Shown here in pieces: positions 33,901 through 48,762 of a stretch of DNA of 64,000 nucleotides. The notes under the pieces were generated by a model. The model was not told the origin of the DNA. It made no database searches and was given only the letters and a program-made list of their open reading frames with translations. The DNA is from Lepiota brunneoincarnata (lineage: Eukaryota > Basidiomycota > Agaricomycetes > Agaricales > Agaricaceae). The DNA lies in the NCBI GenBank assembly GCA_023014365.1, contig JAEBUN010000005.1:744001-808000 (forward strand). Reading direction: 5' to 3'. Numbering within the stretch: the stretch's first letter is position 1; each line of letters opens with the position of its first letter. Both the position numbers and the translations under genes were made by a program.

Positions 33901-35497
33901 GATGAACATATTTGCAGACGTATTTCTCCTCCCCCTCTACCAACTCCTCCCCACAGTGCCCCTGTCGTCCGGCCTACTCGCCAACCCTCCCGTCAGCGTG
34001 TACACGCCATCGCCACTCCTAAACCAACCCTTATGTTTGCCATTGCTAGTGATGACGCTAGTGAAGTGAAGCGGGTGCTAGAAAATGGTGACGCAGGCCC
34101 CAACGATGCTGTTGGCCCCCAAACTGCGTTAGAGTTTGCTTTGACGAACGACCAGCTGGTGAACAAGGTGGAGATCGTCAAGACTCTCCTAGCCTACTGG
34201 GGCTGATCCGGCGGCGTTGAAGCAAACTCCCGCTTTACATCGTGCTTCGACCGCGTCTACACCTTCTGGGGATGTGCAGGAAGGCTCCTGTAAACCCATC
34301 ACGAGCTTGATTGATGAGATTGATCCAGTGTTGAGGTAAGCGGCCTGTTTACTGTATGTCATGATGTCTGAGATGAAATCTGATAGGTATTATGTTGGGC
34401 GCGCTGATGCTCCGCGCACCCGCCGTACGTCAGCTCTGATTCACCGGTCTTTCTTCCGCCCCCTTACCAGGGTGCGGTACGAGCTTGTTGGTCAGGATTG
34501 CGTGCTTGAGCAATTATTCAGAGTTTTGAGCATGCAGTCTCGTGGGCTTTCTGTCGCCCCCTATTGTTGTTCTCCTATGTGGCCCAAGTGGCCATGGCAA
34601 GAGTCTGCTTGCGCGAAAATGTATGTCACCGGACTATGGATGATATTGATGGGATACTTATTTTTGTTCTGGCATGCAGTCGGGTCGTTACTTGACGTGC
34701 CGACCCATACCGTTAATATGACTACGCTGAGGTCGACCCATGATCTTTGGCAGTCACATTCAATGAGTCCATATGAGGTTTGCGCTATTTATCTGTGATA
34801 ATGAACAGCTCTATTAAACGTCACCGCAGACGCCAACTACGTGTACCCTTGACAGAATTCCTGATCAACAACGAAGGCAAGAGATGTGTTGTTGTGCTTG
34901 ATGTGCATATTTTTGTCCTTGGTTGTTTATCAGCAGCTGACCTGTTTGTAGGAGATTGAGAAGACCGATGAGAAGACATTATGGTCGTTGCTTATGCCGT
35001 GGGAGCTCGGGCGGTGCTCATTCGAAGCCGGTAGTCGTCACATTGATGTTCGCAATGTTGTATGGCTCGGCACGTCAAATATTGGCCACGATTTAGTGTT
35101 CAGACACCACGAGTCACTGGGGCGTCCAGATGACTTGATGGCGCGCGACGAGTACCTGGAGTTAATGGGACTACTAAGGCCGCTTGTGTCTGAGCGCCTA
35201 GGGGTAAGTGTGGTGTGCGGCTACTTGAAAGCACGCTAATCGCTGACATGGACACATGACAGGCATCAGTGCTGTCAAGGGTCACCACGGTCTTGCCATT
35301 TGTGCCCTTCACGCTGGACGAGAAGAAAGCCATCTGCTCGGAGGCGTTGTATACCTTTGGAGGAGAGGATGTTCGGTCAGTTGTCTGCTCAGAGCATCGA
35401 ATCTGTGATTCGCAATGCCCTAGCGAGTTATTGCCCAGCCGAGGGAGCTAGGTCATTACATCGTGCAGTATCAAACCAGCTGATGGAGGTTATTTAA
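30979..35497 (+). CDS. CCCH zinc finger - ankyrin - ClpB-type AAA ATPase, frame-disrupted in the ATPase part
   Basis: A 7-base first exon (30979-30985) splices to 31047 to give MATRPCPFYQQGRCLFAGSC, a C-x7-C-x5-C-x3-H finger. Exons 31047-31426 and 31512-33116 plus three short ones encode over 600 disordered Ser/Pro/Glu-rich residues. An ankyrin-like segment follows at about 34010-34240 (PTLMFAIASDDASEVKRVL, EIVKTLLAY). The ATPase module then has ELVGQDCVLEQL, Walker A GPSGHGKSLLARK, NMTTLRSTHDLW and Walker B VVVLD/EIEK across an intron. TSNIGHDLVF and the C-terminal small domain GARSLHRAVSNQL complete it. Ankyrin plus a single ClpB-D2-like AAA domain is the layout of metazoan CLPB/SKD3 disaggregases. 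Four apparent +1 bases (34198, 34544-34546, 34851, 35375-35376) interrupt the ATPase frame. The N-terminal finger suggests an RNA link. That all these exons belong to one transcript is inferred. Confidence 0.62.
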
Positions 35498-35862
35498 TGT
35501 TTATTTTCAATATCGGTGTGCTCTGATTGGCCACTATAAGAAGAACGACTTGTCCGAGATTCCCCAAAAGGGGTCGAAATTCCCGGAATGATGAGTTCTG
35601 ACGTGCATTATACCGACTGACAGCATGCGACAGCCCTTTGATCAGAGCTGATCTCCGTTGCTGTACTCTCCACAGATCCAGGACTTGTAAGGACGCGGGG
35701 GGAGCGAGGCAGCAACCGGCTGATTCTCCCTTCCCTCCTTTCCCCATCTCCCTCTTGTTCGCCTTGTCTCGCCTGTGTTAGGTCGTCTAGGCCACCCCTT
35801 CCCCTCCTTTGTAACGATCTTTTAACCTGATACGAGACAAATCACTCCCTCACGTTCCAGGC
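35498..35862. other. intergenic promoter region
   Basis: Pyrimidine-rich from 35720 to 35815 (TCTCCCTTCCCTCC-like), leading into the next plus-strand start. No gene is seen. Confidence 0.45.
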
Positions 35863-37141
35863 ATGCACCACCGTCGCATTGGTGGCCATCAGTACCTGAT
35901 GGCGAGAGCTGTGGTCGATTCTGACCAACATGTTCCAGAGCCCCAGGTCACTGCGGAGCCCTCAAACCGGTTGCCAACATCGACGATGATTGTGGCAGTA
36001 GTAGTTGCAGTGGTGGGTGCCATGATCAGCCACAGGTGAGAGAAACAGTTGTTGTCTGAAGAACGAGGTTTTTCTTAATGTGGTGAGAGCAGGTGTTGGA
36101 ATTTGGGTGTATCGCGCTTGGAAACGGAGGAAAGATAGAGCAGGAAGGCTCGCGTTTGTGCTAGATTCGAACAGGGGGACCCGGCCGAATGTGTTTGGAA
36201 GGAAGAACTGGGACGTCGAGACCGTTTCTGTTCCAGACAAAGTCGATGTGGAGCTCGAGAGACCAAGAAGGGCGTTGGTAGTAGCGAGTTCCGAAATCAG
36301 TTCGGACTACAACGCCGTATGGGTCCCGCAGATAAAGTCAAAGTACGGCACGAATATTCTCGTCCCGAAACCCTCTTTGAAGAAACAACAACAACAACAA
36401 CAATCGCAACCCGTGGTTACCCATTACACCGCGCCGAGTTTGTCAGGGAGCGAGATTTTGAGTATGTCGCCGCCTCCGTCATACTTTGCTGCAAATCAGG
36501 GCTTTGGAGGGGCTAGTATTGGGGGGGTATTGAGCGGGGTGACGGATGCGGATTTGGACGGAGGGAACAGAAGGATGCTTGATGTCAAAACGATTCCAGT
36601 TCCGCCGACACCTGCACAGAAGCCACGTTCGGGGGCGCCACCTCCGACACCACCAGCGGGGACCTCCAAATTCAGACTGGATTCATCGATACCTGCTCCG
36701 CCGCCGCCCTTGAGTCCTGCGCGGTCCGAGTCGTTTGCCGCAGATACTGCGCCTTCCGCTGTTCCCTCCACCTTTCCTTGCCACAGGAACACGCGATTGC
36801 ATCGATGTCAGGCCACGTCAAGACTGATTCCTATCAGAGTAGCGTCGGCCGTCCGCCATCTATGTCGGAACGCGCTGAGCTGCCGCGGCTGATGGCTGTC
36901 GCCGAGACATTTACACCCACTCTTGATGATGAGTTGCCTGTCAGGATTGGGGATACAGTGCGGATGTTGGAGGAGTATAAGGATGGGTGGTGCCTCGCAC
37001 AGTATGTAGGGGAGGTTTAATGCGGCCAAGGGGGTTGTTCCGAGGTTCTGTTTGCAGGAACGGAGGCGCATCGTTCCGACGCATAAGACTTCCAATAGCT
37101 CGTTGTCCAGCTCGATATCGAAGGGTTCTTATCGTCGTTGA
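35863..37141 (+). CDS. Fus1-like single-pass membrane protein with C-terminal SH3 domain
   Basis: The protein begins MHHRRIGGHQYLMARAVV and has one membrane helix (STMIVAVVVAVVG continuing into GVGIWVYRAWKRRK across an intron ending near 36093). A basic stop-transfer segment follows. A 250-residue cytoplasmic linker contains a polyglutamine run (KKQQQQQQSQ, 36385-36410) and proline-rich stretches (APPPTPPAG, PAPPPPLSP). At the end is an SH3 domain (MAVAETFTPTLDDELPVRIG, MLEEYKDGWCLAQ, AAKGVVPRFCLQE). The ALYDY-like start with two Asp/Glu and the DGWCLAQ block match the SH3 of yeast Fus1, which acts at sites of cell fusion. Two frame changes are apparent: one near 36775 and a +1 in TTT at 37016-37018, which would otherwise truncate the SH3 domain. 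The exact donor of intron 1 is uncertain. Confidence 0.68.
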
Positions 37142-37675
37142 CCGCGGACGTTTTTTTTTTAACTGCGAAATTGCAGGTGGACTTGGTTCAGCATCGTCTG
37201 TGCTTTTTGATGTTTGGTCAAGGTTTGTTACGCTCACCTCTCACCGCTCTTCCTTCTCCTCGAGAAACGCTAAGTCTTGGACAATTCCTCCCCTTACCTC
37301 TCCCCCAATAACCATACCGTTGGACTGTGCCCGTAATTGCCAATCCTATTCATTCCTTACTTATTTGGTTCTTCGAATGCTTTTGTTCGTCCTGATTCAC
37401 TAACAAGAGGTAGACGTAGATCTGTAGTTCATCTTCATTGTTACGAACATTTGGGGCTGTCACGCTACCGGTCAGATCGCTGCCCCTATTTTCACTTGTA
37501 CTTGTGAGCGTTAACATATTTGTGGTGTTGCATATTCCTGTACTCCGGTGGTATCTTGATATTGTTTAACAGAGCAACATTATCCCAGCCAGCGTGGAGA
37601 AATGAATAGTTGAGCGGAGAGCGGATGAAAACATATTGTGTTATCGGATATGCAATAAAGAGATTACAAAGATAC
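37142..37675. other. convergent 3' flanks
   Basis: Between the plus-strand SH3 gene and the minus-strand PAM17 gene. No gene or repeat is seen; 37149-37158 is a T10 run. Confidence 0.45.
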
Positions 37676-38533
37676 TTAGTCCTCAGCCAAGGTAGCCTTT
37701 CGCCTGTACTTTGCCTGATCCCTCAGCCACTAAAGGAGAGCGTTAGTGATGATTCGTTCAACATGGAGATTCTTGAACTAACCTGTCTGTACTGATGTAT
37801 AGAACCAATTTTTTCGCCTACAAAAACTGTATTAACATTTATGTATGACACGGAATGATGCATCAAATACCATAATAATCGGGAATAGGGCTTGTAGGGC
37901 TTTGGAGCGAAGCGTCGACACGATTCTTGGCTATCCGTTGATAGAATTCACGGTCCTTGGCGTCAAGGAGGGTGAGGTTACGTTTGTGCGAGATTCTCCA
38001 CAACCCAGTACCAAGGGTTGGTCCAAGGAGAGCTCCAAGGCCTTGAATAACTATCAATAACAAGCACGTGTCAAGTTATAGCGCACGTACCGACACAGCC
38101 GACGGTAGAGATCCCATAGAAGAAGAACGGGTCAATGCCCTAGGGAAGAAATTAGGTTGGCGGTGGGTCTCCGGAATGCGCTAGATGGCACACGACGTAC
38201 CATTATCAATTTGGAGGGATCTGTGTCAAGGTTTCCAAAGTATGCAAAACCTCCAGCGAAGCCCAGGAGAGCGCAAGGAATTGTGGCCGCCTGAGAGGTT
38301 GTTTGAGGATGGTTTTGTTACGGAACAGACAGCGTACAACTTACCACTTGCCACTTCCTTTTACTCCCTCTAATTGCGAGATATTCGCGCCATGTGAGTG
38401 ACGGTCGGGTGGCAGTAGAGGCCGAGCCAGCAGTGGAATAAGTCCTGTAAAGAACGACGTGGCACTTCGGGAGCTGTCTGAGAGCAGTCCTCGAAGAGAG
38501 ATAGAGAGGACGACAGAGTGTATGCTCGATCAT
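37676..38533 (-). CDS. PAM17: PAM17, subunit of the mitochondrial presequence translocase motor
   Basis: Six exons (38533-38345, 38290-38201, 38139-38091, 38050-37871, 37817-37783, 37729-37676) join without any break into 198 residues. The N-terminus (MIEHTLCRPLYLSSRTALRQ) is rich in Arg/Ser and lacks acids, a mitochondrial presequence. A first helix (AATIPCALLGFAGGFAYF) and a second (GIDPFFFYGISTVGCVG, VIQGLGALLGPTLGT) span the inner membrane. The matrix part has the family hallmark DAKDREFYQRIAKNRVD followed by SPIPDYYGEKIGSIHQYRQW and WLRDQAKYRRKA. PAM17 helps assemble Pam18-Pam16 at the TIM23 channel for ATP-driven protein import. It is divergently arranged with the SNF2 gene; TCACGTGA lies 49 bp upstream of the ATG. 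Confidence 0.92.
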
Positions 38534-38581
38534 TAGTGGACCAAAAATTTGGACAAAGGAGTGTTGTGAGCCTTGTGAATG

Positions 38582-38589
38582 TCACGTGA
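38582..38589. promoter_or_regulatory. TCACGTGA palindrome between PAM17 and the SNF2-family gene
   Basis: Perfect palindrome 49 bp from the PAM17 ATG, in a divergent promoter of under 200 bp, so it could serve both genes. Confidence 0.42.
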
Positions 38590-38669
38590 GACTATGTCAG
38601 ATCCCGTGGGAAAAGATTGATCGAGTATTCACTGAGTCAAGTTTGCTTGCCAACCCCGACAACACAGCA

Positions 38670-43238
<4,569 letters not shown>

Positions 43239-43803
43239 CACGTGATGGCGCGTACATGATATCTTTCGTCACTCGCGCTAATACAATTTCGGTCTGGTAC
43301 TTGTCTGAAAATTGCTGGAAGTTCTCCATGGCTACGGATGGAACTGCCCCGACTGTTGTAGCAGGTGCTTGCACGCCAATAGAGCTTTACGTAGTGAAGA
43401 TTCAAGCACATTCACGTGAAGGTTGGGATGAGGCAGGATGGAACTATGAGGCTGAGTCAACAGCTATAGACCAAATTCATATCACTGCCCGATTCTCGGT
43501 GCTTCCATTGTTCTTGCGCTGCGGACAATGAACGGTTCATCTCCCTCTGCTCCTTTATTAAGCGCTCTGTGGCGGCTGGGTTCTCTCTCTCACGCGGAGA
43601 CTAAGCCTTTCCAATTCGCCGTGCGCCGTTTACCCGTCCGAACCAAAATAAAAAGGAATAAGAGGCGGAAGACGTGCGGCATTACTCTTTTACGACCCTC
43701 TTCTGTCTCCCTGTCTGTCTGTGTGCTATCTGAACGTCCCCCTCACTTTCTTTTATACAACAGCTCTTCCACTCTCTCGAACCCCTACTCCAGTACAGCG
43801 AAC
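43239..43803. other. promoter region of the Kre9/Knh1-like gene
   Basis: A CACGTGA core at 43239-43245 directly follows the SNF2 stop. A pyrimidine-rich stretch (43682-43765) precedes the next ATG. The 98-codon frame at 43235-43531 has no recognisable domain. Confidence 0.45.
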
Positions 43804-44482
43804 ATGCGCGCCGTCAACTTTGCTACCATAATTCCTGTCTTTATTTTTTTCCTTATGGCCGTTACGAGTCAAGTACAAGCCAGACCGCTGCAGCTTCAGG
43901 CTGTGGAAAAGAGGAAGGCGTTGGATGTGTATGTTCCCAAGATCACCTCGCCAGCTGCAACCACAGAATGGACTGCTGGCACAGTTGCAACTGTTTCTTG
44001 GTATGTTCAGTCGCTGCGGACCGGGGCGCTTGTCCACTTATAGGAAACCTGTTATAATTACTGGAATGCCTTCTAGGGATACGGCCGACGTCCCTGCTAG
44101 CATTTCCAACCAAGGTCATGTTTATCTGCAACATGGTGAGTTCCGCTTGATTAGAGCTTCTTCATAAATCTCAATGCTCTCCCCCCCCCTTCCCCAAGGT
44201 CCTCATTTGGCTGGTCCTTTTGATCCTCACACTTGGCCAAGTCAGCTTTACTGTTCCAGAAGACCTAGCCTCGGGGACATACAAAATTATATGTGAGTCC
44301 TCGACTTTCTGATTCCATGTGCATTCACTTTGATTAACTTGGACCCAGTGTTTGGAAACTCTGGCAATGAGAGCCCCGCATTCTGGATTCACGGTGTTGA
44401 CAATGCTTCGGATACTCCTAACAGCTCTAAAGAACCGGAAGAAAATACGGATACCGACGGGAACTTGGACTTGGATTTCTGA
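43804..44482 (+). CDS. secreted Ser-Thr-rich wall protein, Kre9/Knh1-like N-terminal fold (PF10342 type)
   Basis: Exons 43804-44000, 44077-44135, 44199-44292 and 44349-44482 encode about 160 residues. A signal peptide (NFATIIPVFIFFLMAVTSQV) is followed by a KR site. The single beta domain is typical of the Ser-Thr-rich GPI-anchored family: VYVPKITSPAATTEWTAGT, ATVSW, then SFTVPEDLASGTYKI, and finally ILFGNSGNESPAFWIHG. The tail is acidic and Ser/Asn-rich (EPEENTDTDGNLDLDF) and lacks a GPI hydrophobic end, so the product is probably secreted. Exon 3 carries one apparent extra base at 44231 between AGPFDPH and LGQVSF. The family is associated with beta-1,6-glucan assembly and is abundant in basidiomycete secretomes. 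The last exon and its 3' flank are duplicated at 46560-46880. Confidence 0.72.
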
Positions 44483-45120
44483 GCTTGGGTGGTTCCGTGC
44501 CCCCCCAACCCCTATTCCTTGGAGTCTGTGTCTGTTCTCTGAGTTGAATCTTAGGGAACTGGTAGCTACAGCATGTTTATTGCATGGTCGAGTTTTTTTT
44601 TTTTCAACGAACTTTGGACCCACTTTTGCGCTTGAATAGCATCGTCATCACATTGCATTCTCTCCTCCCCTTTCCGCCCCCCTGATGTTGTTGATGATCT
44701 CGTGCGATTCTTGGACACGCATTTTTGGAAATGTTCGGACTTGGACATTTTGTAGTTGCTCGTTGGGATTTTTGTAATTAGTTTTGGTGTTAGTTGATAA
44801 CTGTAATGCTGTGCAAGAAATTATGGTGAGATGGTGTTGAAGATTTCAGAGTGTGCGTCCCTTAGTCGTAGTCGTGAGGCAAACCTTGCATGATTGTGTT
44901 TCAATCGCCGCGGTCCGGGATGTGTATGGGGCAACTGCAGGAGCCAGAGGCTAATATATTCGAGACACTCGGGTCAAAACGCAGACATCGACCAACCCTA
45001 CAGTCCTGCATACGAAAAACGAAAACTAGCGTTCGAACAATGTCTGTCCATGAAAAAAAATCCATTCAGATGATAGTGTCCAAGTAGAAACCCAAACCTG
45101 CCCCTCGCTGCTTTTTAATT
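44483..45120. other. convergent 3' flanks
   Basis: No gene is seen. 44780-44990 is the parent of part of the duplicated fragment at 46735-46870. Confidence 0.45.
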
Positions 45121-45937
45121 TCAGATAGAGGTTGTCCAAATCTGGTTCTGGTTGTAGGCCGTGCACTGCCAAGTCTGTACCTGATTCCAGTTGTTCAAAT
45201 TACCGTTGGGGAGGTCAAGACAAAGACCTAAGAGCTTGGCATTAAGCGTCTAGTACTTGTCCCAGTCTCAATAACTCCATACCTCTGTTAGTGAGGGCAA
45301 TCCGATTATCCGTCGTGTACCACCAATCTTGGGCGGGAAGGCTTGTGTAACACTTTCCAAATCTTCATTCCAACACCATTCGCTGGGACTTGAAGAAAAA
45401 TAGTGACGTGGTCATTATACGAAACAATTACTCAAGAGAGTTGTTTAAGACGTACATGTTCCTGCGTCCAAACAAAAGTCGGTACCGTCGAGAACAACCT
45501 TGGTGCGCGCATGATGAATGATACGCCACCTCTGGGCTCCGGTCCCATTACAGTCATAACTTAATTCATAGTTGGTCAGTGAGGCTCGTGATAACGTTGA
45601 GGGATACATACATTTGCACCGGAGTACCATTGGCAAAGACAGCCCCACGGACATCGAGACATTTGTTTCGGTGTCCGTTTGGATGGATCTTAAAAGGTGG
45701 GGGAACGGGGGGACAATGCAGAGGGGGCGGTAGGATAACGAGGGAAGAGGTTGGTGCAGTTGGTGAGCTGAAAGTCTCAAAGAATGTAGTTGAAGGCTCC
45801 GGGGTTATGGTGGGAGATTCTGAAAATGTAGTCGGAGGGTCGGGGGTTGCAACCGGAGGTGTAGTCGTAGACTCCGGATCCTGCGAAAATGCAATCCCGA
45901 CAAGGAACAGGAGAATGGCGAAGATGATGGCCTTCAT
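45121..45937 (-). CDS. secreted lectin-like protein with ricin-B (beta-trefoil) domain
   Basis: Exons 45937-45612, 45559-45456, 45388-45283 and 45227-45121 encode about 213 residues. A signal peptide (MKAIIFAILLFLVGIAFS) precedes a 60-residue Thr/Pro-rich linker of repeated PTTFSESP-like units. One beta-trefoil domain follows. The carbohydrate-binding Q-x-W repeats are visible as CLDVRGAVFANGTPVQ then CNGTGAQRWRI, FCLDAGT then AQDWW, and LCLDLPNGNLNNWNQ then QNQIW. Only the lectin fold is present; there is no enzymatic or toxin chain. One apparent extra base at 45353 separates MKIWK from CYTSLPAQDWW. Likely role: binding of cell-surface or wall glycans outside the hypha. It is convergent with the Kre9/Knh1-like gene. 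Confidence 0.78.
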
Positions 45938-46559
45938 TGTAGGATCAAGCAGCAGACTCTTAGATAGTAAGCACGCGTTGGAATGAGGCCCTAAAGTGTC
46001 TCTTCGTAGCTTTTATACCCACGCAAGGGCTAGACAGAGAAACATTGTTGTCCGGAACCAGGTATATGGGGCCACCCTGCTCTCCAGCATCTTTGATAGG
46101 TGGTAGGGTTCCGATCCAAAAGACGGTGAATGATGCCCGTCTTGCTCTCGAGGAGAAGAATGAATGCATTTCCCGCAGTAAAACATGTCAAGAGACAAGT
46201 AAGCCATAAATGAATGTACGGTGTGTTTGGACCGAGTGCAGGCCAGTAGGAGCTACCTGCGGAAAGAGCAGGGCTAGCACAGTGGCCATCGAGCGGGTGT
46301 TTCAAGTACACACAAATCAGTTAATGTCTCTGACTTGGGTGGTCTGCGGTCGATTGCCCGATGACGACAGTGGATATGGGCTTTACTGGGTGATATGCGG
46401 TTTATCGAGGCAAGCTAGGTCCTGCCAGTATCAAGGGACGTTTCCAGGGCTTAGCATCGAGGCCCTATCAGAAGCCTGGTATATAGTGCCGAGGCATCGA
46501 AGTATAACAGCAAGAAAGGGTTAAAATCAGCCACAATGCTCAAAAACTGTTCCCAGGGC
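45938..46559. other. upstream flank of the lectin gene
   Basis: Promoter of the lectin gene plus spacer; no recognisable gene. The minus frame 46311-46030 has one hydrophobic patch (LWLTCLLTCFTAGNAFILLL) but no supporting structure. Confidence 0.4.
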
Positions 46560-46880
46560 CCCGCACTCGACCGGTCCATATTAACTTGGACCCAGTGTTT
46601 GGTAACTCTGTCAATGAAAGCCCCGCATTCTGGATTCATGCCTGTGACAATGCCTCAGCTCCTCCTAGCAGCTCCGAAAAATACGGGAACTCGGACTCGG
46701 ACTGCTGAGCTTGGAGGGACATTCGCTCGTTGGATTTTTTAGCATAGTTGATGACCATAATGCTGTGCAGGAATCTTGGCGAGATGGTATTGCAGATTTC
46801 CTAGAGTGGTGTGACCTCAACTGGGAGAACCGCAGGAGCCAGAAGCCAATGAACTTGAAACACAAGGAGCAAACTTTTTG
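46560..46880 (+). pseudogene. duplicated last exon of the Kre9/Knh1-like gene
   Basis: 46580-46708 repeats the final intron acceptor (AACTTGGACCCAG) and final exon of the gene at 43804: FGNSVNESPAFWIHA, then a diverged Ser-rich tail with its own stop. The similarity continues into the 3' flank (ATAATGCTGTGCAGGAA at about 46757, GCAGGAGCCAGAAGCCAA at about 46831). The intervening stretch that matches 44500-44760 is shortened. Upstream exons are absent, so this is a partial dispersed duplication in the same orientation. Confidence 0.78.
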
Positions 46881-48762
46881 TTAGAGTTTCGACATAAACA
46901 TATAGCCTCTGTTATTTCCGCAATAGTTACCATATTTTGGGGAGCTGTTATAAGATATAATAATACGCCTGTAGATCCATCAGTGCATCGCGCAGGCTTG
47001 CATGATGCCAGAATTCCAACATACCCCCTCGAGCCAAGCGATGCAAGCAGGGAATAAAAAAATGTGAGAAATACAACCACAGCATCTAAGAAACAGAAGA
47101 ATCTTCACCCCCTCAATCCTGCAACTTGTACAACAACATGATATTCTCTGCCCCCATCCTGGAGGACTTCCCTCTGCAGGTTTATAGACTGTGCAGTCTA
47201 CTTCTGCCCCTACGACAAGAGGACTTCCTTCTGCAGGTTTATAGACTGTGCAGTCTTCTGCTGCCCCTACAACGAGAGGACTTCCTTCTGCACATAGAAA
47301 GGCTGTGCGGCCTCCTTCTGCCTCCGACAAGAGGGCTTTCAACAGTGCGCTCACGGCGGCTTCAACTGCGCCTCGACAGGCGGCTTTGGGTGCATCATCG
47401 GATCAGCAACGTCGGGCAGGTGACGGTGGCGGCAACATCGAGATCGATGGTGATTACTGATGGCCCTGACAGGGTTCTCGGCTGAGCCACCAAATATGTA
47501 TGTTTTATTTCGTAAAATATATGCGTACTCCGTCAGAGAGTTCATTGATACTCACTCGATTTGGAAGTGTTATTCTTACCACATAGCTTGATGTACTCAA
47601 GAAGTGTCGTATATTTTAGATCAATTTGCGGCGAGGAAGAGCTACCGCTTTTTGATAAAAGTGGTATATGTTGCCTTTGTCATGTTTCCCAAATGGCTGG
47701 ACCTCTTCCCATACAACTCAGGTATATTGTTCAAGTCCATACCAGAAACGTATCTACGGAGTTTCATACCTCTAGGATTGATTGGTATAGTATTTTTAAA
47801 AGCCGGAAATGTCGGAAAAAATACAATGTTGTCTTAAATTACTCAGGAACAGTTGGCCAGGCTTATGCTATTTTTGAATATGTAATTCTTGTTACCTTAC
47901 TTGCAAGTGTCCCCAGGGATGTCATAATTCAGGGTCCTTGGACGTGAGAAAGTCACAATTCGTAGTCGCCTTAAGTCAATTGTAATATGTAGCCCTCCTC
48001 CGTGGGTACTCAATGTCATTCTAGGCAATACTGTTTCATGTCTACTTGTCCCATGCTTATGATCCCTGTATGTGTATCGGTTTCAAGCATCATGCATCAT
48101 GTCTGGCCCGATGACAATCCATACTCTTTAGCTTACTCTTCGGCCTAAACGTTCAGCGATTGTCGCAAACCATCCCTTTGTACGGTCCGTGATGGCATAT
48201 GCCGGGATAATTGGAAATTGCTGTCTTTGGACAGTACATTGAACTGTAGCTCCGCTAATGGCACGAAGCCTGATTCAATATGTTGTGCTAACTGATTCGA
48301 CGGTACTACACCTGAAGTCTTGCTCGGAAATACCCGTGTCTTGGACGTGAAATGGGTCTATGACTCAGACGACGTCCATCGGCTGGGGAATTGTGGTGAG
48401 GAATACTCCAAGCTACAAATAAGGATGCAAGCGCGATCGGACGAAACGACTGCTAGGCTTCCAAATCAATGACGGATGTCCGGGTGATGAACAATGATGC
48501 ATTCGGGAGGGCAAGAGGAAATTGGAGAGCAGCATTCAAAAAGATTAAGAAATACAGGCACTCCGAGCGTCCCTGATCCGAGGTTCGTCAGGTTCGTCGG
48601 CCTCTACAATGGCGTGATTTGAAATTCCCTCATGCGAAAATTGCCAATCACATTGATAATACAAAAATTACATCTACTCAAGGATCCGAGTCATCCCTCC
48701 AAGAAAACCCGCCTCCGGACAACCAGTACACTACCACCCTCAGTACCTCATCAGCTTCATGG
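46881..48762. other. gene-poor region containing a minisatellite
   Basis: Besides the 57-bp repeat (47162-47335) no gene is supported. Plus frames at 47561-47947 and 48619-48918 show no domain or splice pattern. Confidence 0.4.
47162..47340. repeat. 57-bp minisatellite, about 3 units
   Basis: Units begin at 47162, 47219 and 47276 with GAGGACTTCC, and a truncated fourth begins at 47331. The first two share TATAGACTGTGCAGTCT. Being a multiple of three, the repeat keeps frame; the minus-strand frame 47354-46980 reads repeated CTVYKPAEGSPLVVGA. Whether it is translated is unknown. Confidence 0.8.

Noticed and set aside
45121..45937. Ricin-like toxin
   Set aside because: Only a beta-trefoil lectin domain with a secretion signal is encoded; there is no catalytic chain.
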